A DNA stretch of 49,362 bases from Streptomyces sp. CHD11 (GTDB lineage Bacteria > Actinomycetota > Actinomycetes > Streptomycetales > Streptomycetaceae), in the NCBI RefSeq assembly GCF_018638295.1, contig NZ_JABTTS010000039.1, positions 24,170 through 73,531 of the forward strand. Direction: 5' to 3'. Below the pieces are notes generated by a model. That model did not search any database, was not told the DNA's origin, and saw nothing but the letters and a program-made list of their open reading frames with translations. The position numbers and the translations under genes were made by a program. This document shows, in pieces, positions 1 to 7,686 of the stretch (position 1 is the stretch's first letter; each line of letters begins with the position of its first letter).

Positions 1-32
1 CGGATCGCGCCGGACATGTCCGGCGCGATCCG
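1..32. terminator. Perfect 32-bp palindrome at the left edge
   Basis: Two 16-bp arms are exact reverse complements with no loop base between them, and base 33 suggests the symmetry continued to the left of the window. It is probably the stem of a factor-independent terminator for a gene outside the window. No T-run follows, which is usual in Streptomyces. An operator is the alternative. Confidence 0.55.
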
Positions 33-183
33 GGGCAGCCGCACCACACGACGACGGACGCGGCCGGCGGATCCATGAAGGGCGGACGGCCAGGCACGGA
101 CGGACGGCGCACACGGACGGCGAACGGACGAACGGCAGAGCGCGGCGCTGCGGGCCGCGGGCCGGCAGGAGGTGCCCACCGAC

Positions 184-360
184 ATGAACACCGTGACGGG
201 AGCCAAGGTGCTGGAGCGATTCCCCGCGGGGTCCCCGCGCGGATCCTGGCCCGCCGAGGAGTACGCGGCCCGGCGCCGTGCCGGGGGCGAGCCCGCGACC
301 GTCGTCATGGATCTGGAGTCGGACGCGTTTCTCGTCGTGGTCCCGTCGGGGGACGACTGA
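184..360 (+). CDS. Small hypothetical protein, 58 aa
   Basis: I do not recognise a family. The ATG at 184 follows a perfect AGGAGG (167-172) by 11 bases, which makes translation credible. An in-frame GTG at 172 overlaps that ribosome site and is less likely. The protein is charged in the middle, then has a short hydrophobic stretch (FLVVV), and ends in SGDD. It has no signal peptide and no cysteines. The last 23 bases, including the stop codon, are the first member of a degenerate repeat that continues for another 130 bases downstream. Confidence 0.6.
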   Translation: MNTVTGAKVLERFPAGSPRGSWPAEEYAARRRAGGEPATVVMDLESDAFLVVVPSGDD

Positions 361-493
361 TGCAGTGGTCCCGCCGGGGGACGACGGTCCCGCCGGGCGG
401 CGACTGATACAGCGGTCCCGCCGGAGGGCGACTGATCCATGGCCCCGCCGGGGGACGACGGACCCCGTGGTGGCCCCGCCGGAGGACGACGGA
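338..493 (+). repeat. Six degenerate copies of a gene's 3' end
   Basis: A roughly 22-base unit of the form GGTCCCGCCGGGGGACGACT appears six times, at about 338-360, 366-387, 386-407, 414-435, 441-462 and 471-493. The first copy is the coding end and stop codon of the 58-aa gene. Copies 3 and 4 also keep a TGA. Unit spacing is uneven (20 to 30 bases). The array fills the gap between the small gene and the next hairpin, and I see no gene in it. Confidence 0.7.
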
Positions 494-510
494 CCGTGCT
501 GCCGCACGCT

Positions 511-549
511 CCTGTGCCCGGTGACTCCCAGGGAGTCACCGGGCACAGG
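511..549. terminator. 19-bp perfect inverted repeat, probable terminator
   Basis: Arms 511-529 and 531-549 are perfect reverse complements around a single base. A real loop would open a few of the central pairs. The stem lies just before the chitinase promoter, so it would stop transcription coming from the small gene and insulate the chitinase. Confidence 0.75.
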
Positions 550-556
550 CATGACG

Positions 557-599
557 ATTGGTCTAAACCCTTGACTGGTACAGACCAACGCGGTTGAGT
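557..599 (+). promoter_or_regulatory. Chitinase promoter with two DasR-type dre operators
   Basis: Two copies of a dre-like palindrome lie in tandem: ATTGGTCTAAACCCTT (557-572) and ACTGGTACAGACCAAC (574-589). The known dre consensus is ACTGGTCTAGACCAGT, bound by the GntR-family N-acetylglucosamine sensor DasR. A -35 hexamer TTGACT (571-576) lies between and inside the operators, and a possible -10, TTGAGT (594-599), follows after 17 bases. The operator positions over the promoter fit repression that is relieved by amino sugars. The core promoter call is an inference from spacing. Confidence 0.8.
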
Positions 600-724
600 G
601 TGCTCCACACCCCCACCACGGCCGCCCCCCACCGTGACCGGCCCCTTCGGCGCGTGCGGGCGAGACCCCGCTCAAGGCGAGTTCCCGCCCGGGAGCGGCC
701 GTGTCCCGCAGAGGAGTTGATCCC

Positions 725-1627
725 TTGTCGAGACGCCGCATCGCCGCCGTGACGGCCGCCCTGGTCCTCGCCGGCAGTGCCCCCGTGATCCTTCCCGCCG
801 CGACCGCGACCGCGACCGCCGCCTCCGCCGCCTGTTCCAGCTATCCGAACTGGAGGGCCGGTCAGTGGTACAACGCCGGTGACATCGTGCGCTACACCGA
901 CGGCCGGGCCTACATCGCCGAGCACGCCAACCCGGGGTACGACCCCGTCATCAGTACCTGGTACTGGGAACCGTACGCCTGTGACAACGGCCCTGGGACG
1001 CCCGTCGGCAACTTCGTCGTGACCGAGGCGCAGTTCAACCAGATGTTCCCGAACCGCAACGGCTTCTACAGCTACGGCGGGCTCATCGCCGCGCTGAGCG
1101 CCTACCCCGGCTTCACCAACACCGGCAGTGACGCGGTGCGGAAGCAGGAGGCCGCCGCCTTCCTGGCCAACGTCCACCACGAGACCGGCGGCCTGGTGCA
1201 CATCGTGGAGCAGAACACCGCCAACTACCCGCACTACTGCGACTACGGACGGCCGTTCGGCTGCCCGGCCGGCCAGGCCGCGTACTACGGACGCGGACCC
1301 GTGCAGCTGAGCTGGAACTACAACTACAAGGCCGCGGGCGATGCGCTCGGCATCGACCTGCTGAACAACCCCTGGCTGGTGCAGAACGACTCCGCCGTGG
1401 CCTGGAAGACGGCCCTCTGGTACTGGAACACCCAGACCGGCCCCGGCTCGATGACGGCGCACAACGCCATGGTGAACCAGGCGGGATTCGGCCACACCAT
1501 CCGTGCCATCAACGGCTGGGTGGAATGCGACGGCAAGAACCCGGAGCAGGTCCAGAGCAGGGTGACCAAGTATCAGCAGTTCGCCCAGATGCTGGGAACC
1601 ACTCCGGGCGGCAACCTGTACTGCTGA
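725..1627 (+). CDS. Secreted GH19 chitinase with N-terminal chitin-binding module
   Basis: It hydrolyses chitin outside the cell. I chose the TTG at 725 because GAGGAG (711-716) sits 8 bases before it; a GTG at 701 is in frame but lacks a site. Residues 1-35 form a signal peptide (RRR, a long Ala/Leu/Val core, cut near ASA). Residues about 36-82 are a CBM5/12-like module rich in Trp and Tyr. The rest is the GH19 domain, with the general acid E153 in HETGG and the second glutamate E162 nine residues later, the spacing known for Streptomyces ChiC. The YYGRGP and NYNY motifs of the family are present. Two dre-like operators lie upstream, so induction through DasR is likely. About 300 aa, normal for this class. 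Confidence 0.93.
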   Translation: MSRRRIAAVTAALVLAGSAPVILPAATATATAASAACSSYPNWRAGQWYNAGDIVRYTDGRAYIAEHANPGYDPVISTWYWEPYACDNGPGTPVGNFVVTEAQFNQMFPNRNGFYSYGGLIAALSAYPGFTNTGSDAVRKQEAAAFLANVHHETGGLVHIVEQNTANYPHYCDYGRPFGCPAGQAAYYGRGPVQLSWNYNYKAAGDALGIDLLNNPWLVQNDSAVAWKTALWYWNTQTGPGSMTAHNAMVNQAGFGHTIRAINGWVECDGKNPEQVQSRVTKYQQFAQMLGTTPGGNLYC

Positions 1628-1723
1628 CGCGGGACCGTACGCCGTGGTGTCATGCCCCTGACCATCCGCACGGTCGTCGCCCGCCTCGCGCGCACGGCCG
1701 TGCCCGGACGAAGGGCATCCATC

Positions 1724-3094
1724 ATGCGCACCCCCCACGCCCTCCTCGCCACGACCGTCTCGGCCGCCGCGCTGGCCGCGACGGTCGTGGCACCGGCGCC
1801 CGTCTCGGCCGCCGACGCCCTTGTGCCGCCCGGCGCCTACTACGTCCAGAGCGCGACGACCGGACTCAACGCCGCCGACGCCGCGGGGGCGGTCGAACAG
1901 CACCGGCCGCGCGGCGACGAGGGCCGCCAGCGGTGGCAGTTGCACGCCGACGGCACCCTGGAGAGCACCGACAGCCCCGGCGCCTGCCTCGGCCGCACCG
2001 GCGACCGGGCCCGCACCGTGAGCTGCGCGAGCCCGGAGGCGCGCTGGGAGCTCGCCCCCGTCGGCGCGGACCGGTTCACGCTCACCGTCCCCGGCACCGA
2101 CCGCCGCCTCACCGTCGCCCCGAAACCCTCCGGGGCCAACCACCCCGCCCCGCTGGCCGTCGGAGCCGGCTCCGACGGCCTGGCGGGCTGGTACCTCACC
2201 CCGGTCGACCCGGCCACCCGTCCCATGCCGCCGCAGCACCTGCGCACCCTGGACCAGGTCACCTTCCTCACCGCCCACAACGCCTACGCCAACGGAGTGG
2301 ACGGTGGCTTCGCCCCGCCCTTCGTCGACCTCTTCCCCAACCAGAGCCGGGGCATCGAGCGTCAACTCGCCGACGGTGTCCGTGGGTTCATGCTGGACAT
2401 CCACCAGACCCCGGACGGTGCGATCCTCTGCCACAACAGCTGCGCCCTGGTGCGCAGACCGGTCGCCCTGTGGGTCGACCTCCAGCGGATGGTCGACTTC
2501 CTGCGCGCCCGTCCCGACCAGTTCGTCACCGTGTTCCTGGAGGACTACGTCGATCCGGGGGTGCTGCGCGCCGAACTCGCCCGCGTCCAGGGGCTGGACG
2601 ATGTGCTCTACCGGCCGGATCGCACCGGGGTCAGGGAGAACGGCTGGCCGACGACGGGGGAGCTCGCCGCCGCCGGACACCGGCTGCTGATCTTCAGTGA
2701 CCACAGCCGGGACGCCGACCGGGCCGCCGGCCTGACCAGGGACACCTTCGGCGTGATGTACCAGCGTGAATGGACCGTCGAGAACTACTGGTCCATGGGT
2801 CCCGGCGTCGGCGCCTCCGACTGGTCCTGCTACAGCCGCTGGTACGACGCGGGCACCAACCTCCCGCTGACCCGCACCGAGCCCGGCTTCCGCCCCCTGT
2901 TCGTCATGAACCACTTCAGGGACGCGGCGATCACCTCCACGGCCGGGACCGACAACTCCAAGCTCGCCGACCGGGCCCGCCGCTTCTGCCAGCCTGCCGC
3001 CCGCAAGAAGCCCAACTATCTCGCCGTGGACCACTACGACCTCGGTGCCTCCGCGTCCGCCGTCACCGCTCTCAACACCTACACGTATCCCTAG
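1724..3094 (+). CDS. Secreted PI-PLC X-domain protein with lectin-like N-terminus
   Basis: The ATG at 1724 has AAGGG 8 bases upstream and begins a clear signal peptide (MRTPHALLATTVSAAAL, cut after VSAADA); the open frame starting at 1652 would bury it. Residues about 35-160 look like a small beta-trefoil or RICIN-type domain (NAADA, RWQLHADGTLES, CLGR). From about residue 175 there is a phosphatidylinositol-specific phospholipase C X domain, with the two expected histidines at H185 (TAHNAY) and H237 (CHNSC). Bacterial relatives cleave phosphoinositides or GPI anchors; the true substrate is unknown. It stands alone between the chitinase and a hairpin terminator. Confidence 0.85.
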   Translation: MRTPHALLATTVSAAALAATVVAPAPVSAADALVPPGAYYVQSATTGLNAADAAGAVEQHRPRGDEGRQRWQLHADGTLESTDSPGACLGRTGDRARTVSCASPEARWELAPVGADRFTLTVPGTDRRLTVAPKPSGANHPAPLAVGAGSDGLAGWYLTPVDPATRPMPPQHLRTLDQVTFLTAHNAYANGVDGGFAPPFVDLFPNQSRGIERQLADGVRGFMLDIHQTPDGAILCHNSCALVRRPVALWVDLQRMVDFLRARPDQFVTVFLEDYVDPGVLRAELARVQGLDDVLYRPDRTGVRENGWPTTGELAAAGHRLLIFSDHSRDADRAAGLTRDTFGVMYQREWTVENYWSMGPGVGASDWSCYSRWYDAGTNLPLTRTEPGFRPLFVMNHFRDAAITSTAGTDNSKLADRARRFCQPAARKKPNYLAVDHYDLGASASAVTALNTYTYP

Positions 3095-3106
3095 CCGCTC
3101 GTCCGG

Positions 3107-3135
3107 CCCGTTCCGGGGAAAGGCCCCGGAACGGG
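3107..3135 (+). terminator. Terminator after the PI-PLC-like gene
   Basis: Arms 3107-3118 and 3124-3135 (12 bp, CCCGTTCCGGGG and its complement) flank a 5-base loop. It begins 13 bases after the stop codon. Confidence 0.8.
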
Positions 3136-3150
3136 ATTGGCGTCCGCGGT

Positions 3151-3166
3151 GGTTTTACGTATAACC
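3151..3166. promoter_or_regulatory. AT-rich near-palindrome upstream of the VOC gene
   Basis: GGTTTTACGTATAACC matches its own reverse complement in 14 of 16 positions, the exceptions being one T:T pair of positions. It is strikingly AT-rich for this genome and includes TATAAC, a plausible -10. It ends 31 bases before the VOC start codon. An operator overlapping the promoter is the simplest reading; the regulator is unknown. Confidence 0.5.
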
Positions 3167-3197
3167 TCTCCGGTCAATCCCCCTGCGAGAGGTCACG

Positions 3198-3608
3198 ATG
3201 AGACGCATTCCCCTGGTCACCCTCGTCGTGGACGACTATGACGAGGCGATCCGCTTCTACACCGGGGCGCTCGGATTCCGGCTCGCCGAGGACGCGCCCC
3301 GGCCGGACGGCGGCCGCTGGGTCGTCGTCGAACCGGACGCCGGGCACACCGGTACGGGACTGCTGCTCGCCCGCGCCGTGGGGGAGGGGCAGCGGGCCAG
3401 GATCGGTGACCAGACCGGCGGCCGGGTGGCCTTCTTCCTGTACACGGACGACTTCGCCCGTGACCACGCGCGCCTGACCGCCGCCGGCGTGACCTTCCTG
3501 GAGGAGCCGCGCCGTGAGCCGTACGGCTCGGTCGCCGTCTTCCGGGACCTGTACGGCAATCGCTGGGACCTGCTCCAGCCCGCCGCCCGGCCCGCTCCGG
3601 CAGCCTGA
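3198..3608 (+). CDS. VOC (glyoxalase/bleomycin-resistance) family protein
   Basis: It is 136 aa with one vicinal-oxygen-chelate domain made of two beta-alpha-beta-beta-beta halves. The first half contains VDDYDEAIRFYTGALGF and the second ends in DLYGNRWDLLQP, the usual metal-ligand end of the fold. GAGAGG lies just before the ATG. The family includes dioxygenases, lyases and drug-binding proteins, so the substrate cannot be named. The gene has its own hairpin-bounded promoter region with an AT-rich palindrome. Confidence 0.85.
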   Translation: MRRIPLVTLVVDDYDEAIRFYTGALGFRLAEDAPRPDGGRWVVVEPDAGHTGTGLLLARAVGEGQRARIGDQTGGRVAFFLYTDDFARDHARLTAAGVTFLEEPRREPYGSVAVFRDLYGNRWDLLQPAARPAPAA

Positions 3609-3689
3609 CCCCACTCGCGCCGCCCGGCCCCGGCTGTGCCGCCTGATCTCTCCGCCGCTTCGAACCGCCCGCTCAAGGAAGGCCCCGCC

Positions 3690-4769
3690 ATGAACGCTAC
3701 GCGCGTAGACACCGCTGTGATCCGCCACCTCCCCAAGGCCGTCCTGCACGACCACCTCGACGGCGGGCTGCGCCCCGCCACCGTGGTGGAGCTCGCGGAC
3801 GCGGTCGGTCACACCCTGCCCACCACCGACCCCGACGAGCTCGCCGCCTGGTTCGTCGAAGCCGCCGGGTCCGGCGACCTGGTCCGCTACATAGCCACGT
3901 TCGAGCACACCCTCGCCGTGATGCAGACCCGCGAGGGCCTGCTGCGCACGGCCGAGGAGTACGTCCTCGACCTCGCCGCCGACGGCGTCGTCTACGGCGA
4001 GGTGCGCTACGCCCCCGAGCTGAACACCAGGGGCGGTCTGACGATGAGCGAGGTCGTGGAGACGGTCCAGGAAGGGCTCGCCGCCGGTATGGCCAAGGCG
4101 GCCGCCGCCGGGACGCCCGTACGGGTGGGCACCCTGCTCTGCGGCATGCGGATGTTCGACCGCGTCCGCGAGGCAGCCGACCTGGCCGTCGCGTTCCGGG
4201 ACGCCGGGGTCGTCGGCTTCGACATCGCCGGCGCCGAGGACGGCTTCCCGCCCGCCGACCACCTCGCCGCCTTCGAGCACCTGCGCCGCGAGAACGTGCC
4301 GTTCACCATCCACGCCGGCGAGGCACACGGACTGCCCAGCATCCACCAGGCCCTCCAGGTCTGCGGCGCCCAGCGCATCGGACACGGCGTGCGACTCACC
4401 GAGGACATCCCGGACCTCGCGGCCGGCAAGCTCGGCCGGCTCGCCGGCTGGGTGCGCGACCGCCGCATCGCCCTGGAGATGTGCCCCACCTCCAACCTCC
4501 AGACCGGCGCCGCCGGCTCGATCGCCGAGCACCCGATCACCGCGCTGAAGGACCTCGGCTTCCGCGTCACCCTCAACACCGACAACCGTCTCGTCTCGGG
4601 CACGTCCATGACGCGGGAGATGTCCCTGCTGGTCGAGCAGGCCGGCTGGACGGCGGAGGACCTGCGCACCGTCACCGTGAACGCGGTGAAGAGCGCCTTC
4701 CTCCCGTTCGACGAGCGCGCCGCCCTCATCCGGGACGTGATCCTGCCCGGCTACGACGCGGCGCTCTGA
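3690..4769 (+). CDS. add: Adenosine deaminase
   Basis: It deaminates adenosine (and deoxyadenosine) to inosine in purine salvage. The ATG at 3690 follows AAGGAAGG; an in-frame ATG at 3636 has no site. The 359-aa protein has the zinc ligands HDH near the start, HAGE with the catalytic glutamate, RIGHG with the catalytic histidine, CPTSN, and TDN where many adenosine deaminases have TDD. The first aspartate, the zinc ligand, is kept. The second is Asn, which is also common in actinobacterial members. The last 19 bases overlap the 3' end of the opposing DinB gene. Confidence 0.92.
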   Translation: MNATRVDTAVIRHLPKAVLHDHLDGGLRPATVVELADAVGHTLPTTDPDELAAWFVEAAGSGDLVRYIATFEHTLAVMQTREGLLRTAEEYVLDLAADGVVYGEVRYAPELNTRGGLTMSEVVETVQEGLAAGMAKAAAAGTPVRVGTLLCGMRMFDRVREAADLAVAFRDAGVVGFDIAGAEDGFPPADHLAAFEHLRRENVPFTIHAGEAHGLPSIHQALQVCGAQRIGHGVRLTEDIPDLAAGKLGRLAGWVRDRRIALEMCPTSNLQTGAAGSIAEHPITALKDLGFRVTLNTDNRLVSGTSMTREMSLLVEQAGWTAEDLRTVTVNAVKSAFLPFDERAALIRDVILPGYDAAL

Positions 4770-5266
4770 ACCAGCCCCCGCACGTACGCGGCCTGTCCGA
4801 CGTGCTGCAGATCGTCGGACAGGACGCTGACCAGCCGTACGCCCAGCGTCACCGGAGGATCCCAGCCCTCGTCGACGACACGCTCCAGCTCCTTGGCGGT
4901 CAGCGCGCGCAGGGCCTCCAGGGTCCGCTCGTGCACCGCGTCGTGATAGCCGGTCAGCAGGTCACCGGAGTCGACCCGGACCCTGCCGGCCTGCGCCGCG
5001 GTGTGACCGTAGCCGGTGTCGTGCCGGGACAGGCCGAGGGCCAGGCGCTTCTCCCAGTCACCGGAGAGCCACACCTGGTCGAGGCCGAAGGCGTCGGCGA
5101 TGTGGTCGTCCTGCACCCGGGTGAGGTGCCAGACCAGCCAGGAGACGGAGTTGGCGCCGGGGCCGGGCCGGGCGTTCAGCTCGTCGGGACCCAGCCCTCC
5201 GACGGCGGCGTGGACCTCTTCCCGGATGCGGCCGAAGCCCTCGATGAGGATGTCCTTGGCATGCAT
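4751..5266 (-). CDS. DinB / DUF664 family protein (mycothiol-dependent type)
   Basis: It is 171 aa with a four-helix DinB fold. Histidines in VWHLTRVQDDH and in LQHVGQA are the expected metal triad. Many actinobacterial members are mycothiol S-transferases or related metal enzymes; no specific substrate can be given. The ATG at 5266 has AAGG about 7 bases upstream. The in-frame ATG at 5284 has GAAGGG 5-6 bases upstream and is an equal rival that would add six residues. It lies 27 bases (or 9) after the LysR gene on the same strand, so the two are probably co-transcribed. Its end overlaps add convergently by 19 bases. Confidence 0.82.
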   Translation of the reverse strand: MHAKDILIEGFGRIREEVHAAVGGLGPDELNARPGPGANSVSWLVWHLTRVQDDHIADAFGLDQVWLSGDWEKRLALGLSRHDTGYGHTAAQAGRVRVDSGDLLTGYHDAVHERTLEALRALTAKELERVVDEGWDPPVTLGVRLVSVLSDDLQHVGQAAYVRGLVQSAAS

Positions 5267-5293
5267 GCCTCCACCTTCGCGCATCCGGGCCCT

Positions 5294-6178
5294 TCACGCG
5301 CCCCCGTTGTCCAGCAAAGCCATCAGCGCCCGCGCCGCCGGGCTGGCCGCCCGCGGGGACGGCACCAGGGCGACCGTCTCGTACGCGGCCTCGTCGGTGT
5401 CCTTCAGCGCGAGCGCGGTGAGGGCCTCGCGCTTGTGCCGGAAGTGCCGCGGCACGACGGCGATGCCCAGGTCCTCGTCGACCAGGTCGAGCAGACTGTG
5501 CACATCGTTGACCTCCAGCGCCACCGTGCGCCGTACGCCGGCGGCGGCGAAGGCGGCGTCGGTGGCACGGCGCGGACCCCAGTCGGGGTGGAAGTCGACG
5601 AAGACCTCGTCGGCCAGGTCGTGCGGGGTCAGCGGCATCCCGGCGCGCGCGAGCCGGTGGTCCGGATGGCACAGCACGGTCATCGGTTCGCTGGTCAGCG
5701 CCACGGACCGCAACTGCTCCGGGTCCGCCTCCGTCCGGTAGGCGAAGGCCAGGTCCAGCCGCCCCGCCGCGACCTCCTCGGCCAGCGCGGCCGAGCCCCA
5801 CTGCCGCAGGCGGATCTCCACGTCCGGGTGCCGCCGCCGGAACATGGCGAGCAGTTCCGCCACGTTCACCCCGGCGATGCACTGCTCGCTGCCCAGCGCG
5901 AGGGTGCCGCGCAGCACACCCTGCACCGCCGCCACCGCCTCGTGCGCCGCCCGCACCTGCGCCAGGACGCGCTCCGCCTCCGTCAGCAGCGCCCGCCCGG
6001 CCTCGGTGAGCGTCACCCTGCGGGTCGTCCGGACGAACAGTGGTGTCTGCAGCTCGCGCTCCAGCGCCCGGATGGACGCCGACAGGCCCGACTGGGAGAC
6101 CATCAGCCGTTCCGCCGCGCGGGTGAAGTGCTGGTCCTCGGCGACGGCGACGAAGTGCTGGAGATGGCGCAGTTCCAT
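5294..6178 (-). CDS. LysR-family transcriptional regulator
   Basis: It is 294 aa, the usual length. The winged helix-turn-helix spans residues about 1-60 (MELRHLQHFVAVAEDQHFTR, SQSGLSASIRALE) and a two-lobed effector-binding domain follows. It is divergent from an aldo/keto reductase across 126 bases that contain a LysR-type inverted repeat, so it probably controls that gene and itself. The DinB gene follows on the same strand. Confidence 0.92.
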   Translation of the reverse strand: MELRHLQHFVAVAEDQHFTRAAERLMVSQSGLSASIRALERELQTPLFVRTTRRVTLTEAGRALLTEAERVLAQVRAAHEAVAAVQGVLRGTLALGSEQCIAGVNVAELLAMFRRRHPDVEIRLRQWGSAALAEEVAAGRLDLAFAYRTEADPEQLRSVALTSEPMTVLCHPDHRLARAGMPLTPHDLADEVFVDFHPDWGPRRATDAAFAAAGVRRTVALEVNDVHSLLDLVDEDLGIAVVPRHFRHKREALTALALKDTDEAAYETVALVPSPRAASPAARALMALLDNGGA

Positions 6179-6191
6179 GATTGAGAAGCGT

Positions 6192-6212
6192 ATCCGCTGA
6201 ATTCCATCGGAT
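6192..6212. promoter_or_regulatory. LysR-type operator ATCCG-N11-CGGAT
   Basis: Perfect 5-bp arms (6192-6196 and 6208-6212) are separated by 11 bases, the spacing typical of T-N11-A LysR boxes. The site is 14 bases from the LysR start and about 90 bases from the reductase start, the usual place for an autorepression and activation site. Confidence 0.65.
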
Positions 6213-6304
6213 TCTCCTGTTGGACCACTGCCCGCAGGTCACGACAGAGTGGAAGGGCGGTTCGAGGAACCGCCGAGACGTGTGCCTACCCCCCTGGAGT
6301 CGCG

Positions 6305-7297
6305 TTGTACACCGCACACCCCGACCGCTATGCGGACCTGCCCTACCGGCGCGCCGGACGCAGTGGCCTGAAGCTCCCCGCGCTCTCGCTCGGACTGTGG
6401 CACAACTTCGGTCCCGACCGTCCGGCCGGGACCCAGCGCGCCATCCTGCGCCGCGCCTTCGACCTGGGCGTCACCCACTTCGACCTGGCCAACAACTACG
6501 GGCCGCCGCCCGGCGCGGCCGAGTCCGCCCTCGGCGAGGCGCTGAGGGCCGACTTCGCGCCCTACCGCGACGAACTGGTGATCTCCACCAAGGCCGGTTA
6601 CCTGATGTGGCCCGGCCCGTACGGCGAGTGGGGCTCGCGCAAGTACCTGCTGTCCTCGCTGGACCAGAGCCTGAGCCGCATGGGTCTGGAGTACGTCGAC
6701 ATCTTCTACTCGCACCGTTTCGACCCTGAGACTCCGCTGGAGGAGACGATGGGCGCCCTGCACTCGGCCGTCCAGCAGGGCAAGGCGCTGTACGTCGGCG
6801 TGTCCAACTACTCGGCCGAGCAGACCCGGGAGGCCGCCCGCATCCTCGGTGAACTGGGCACCCCGCTGCTGATCAACCAGCCGCGCTACTCGATGCTCGA
6901 CCGCCGCCCGGAGGACGAGGGGCTGATGGACGCCCTGGACGAGCTCCAGGTCGGCTCCATCGCCTACTCCCCGCTGGAGCAGGGGCTGCTCACCGCCCGT
7001 TACCTCGACGGCATCCCCGAGGACTCCCGCGCCGCGAGCGACAGCCCCTTCCTGAACACCGACGCGCTCACCGGGGAGCTGGTGGACCGGCTGCGGTCGC
7101 TGAACGAGATCGCCGCCTCCCGCGGCCAGACCCTGGCGCAGATGGCGCTGTCCTGGGTCCTGCGCGGCGGCCGGCTGACCTCCGCGCTGGTCGGCGCGAG
7201 CAGCCCGGAGCAGCTCGAGGACAGCGTGGCCGCCACCCGCAACCTCGACTTCACCGAGGACGAGCTGAAGCGCGTCGACGCGGTCGTGAAGGCGTAG
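6305..7297 (+). CDS. Aldo/keto reductase, YghZ/MgrA-like
   Basis: It is 330 aa and probably an NADPH-dependent reductase of aldehydes such as glyceraldehyde-3-phosphate, judged from similarity to the YghZ (AKR14) group. The tetrad is visible: Asp in FDLANNYG, Tyr in the same motif, Lys in ISTKAGY, His in FYSHRFD. The start is TTG at 6305 with GGAG upstream; no better start is present. It is divergent from a LysR gene with a shared operator. A short GC hairpin follows. Confidence 0.9.
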   Translation: MYTAHPDRYADLPYRRAGRSGLKLPALSLGLWHNFGPDRPAGTQRAILRRAFDLGVTHFDLANNYGPPPGAAESALGEALRADFAPYRDELVISTKAGYLMWPGPYGEWGSRKYLLSSLDQSLSRMGLEYVDIFYSHRFDPETPLEETMGALHSAVQQGKALYVGVSNYSAEQTREAARILGELGTPLLINQPRYSMLDRRPEDEGLMDALDELQVGSIAYSPLEQGLLTARYLDGIPEDSRAASDSPFLNTDALTGELVDRLRSLNEIAASRGQTLAQMALSWVLRGGRLTSALVGASSPEQLEDSVAATRNLDFTEDELKRVDAVVKA

Positions 7298-7302
7298 GAC
7301 AG

Positions 7303-7320
7303 ACCCCGGCGGGCCGGGGT
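7303..7320 (+). terminator. Short GC hairpin after the aldo/keto reductase
   Basis: A 7-bp stem (ACCCCGG, 7303-7309, and CCGGGGT, 7314-7320) with a 4-base loop sits 5 bases after the stop codon. Confidence 0.55.
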
Positions 7321-7686
7321 CACGCGCTCGCGTGCACCCGGCCCTTCCCCGCGGCCGTACCCGGCCCGGCTCCGGCCCACGGTGTCCAGGACGATCACCT
7401 CCGCCCCCGCCGCGGGAGCCGGACCGCCCGCCTCGTCCACCGGCTCCCCTGCGTGGTCACACGCTCGGGGGGCCACCCGGCGAACCGTTTCGGCCAGACA
7501 TCACCGTGAATATGCCAGGAGACTGGCCGGAAACACATGGTGACAGTGGTTCACAGGTGAACATACTCGACAACGAGAGCGCTTCACACCGCGCGACGGC
7601 GCCCTCACGCACAGCATGCGAGCCACGAGGCGGGCAGCCGGCCCGGCCCGGCGGGCGAGCAACGCAGCGGGGGAGGGAACGGGAAC
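7321..7686. other. Intergenic region, no supported gene
   Basis: No reading frame here has a ribosome site or a recognisable protein. The second half is less GC-rich and holds the probable promoter of the next gene, with a perfect GTTCAC-AG-GTGAAC palindrome (7549-7562). Confidence 0.6.
7549..7562. promoter_or_regulatory. Palindrome GTTCAC-AG-GTGAAC
   Basis: The 6-bp arms are perfect. CATACT (7562-7567), a possible -10, begins at its last base. The site lies 124 bases before the hypothetical gene at 7687 and could be an operator for it. The regulator is unknown. Confidence 0.4.

Noticed and set aside
563..3034. Long open frame on the minus strand opposite the chitinase and PI-PLC genes
   Set aside because: It is a GC-codon shadow: no ribosome site, Gly/Val/Ala-rich without domains, and it runs against two genes with signal peptides and active-site motifs.
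7321..7476. Minus-strand frame downstream of the aldo/keto reductase
   Set aside because: Most of it is antisense to the reductase. The unique part (ending in AGAEVIVLDTVG) has no ribosome site and no family I recognise.
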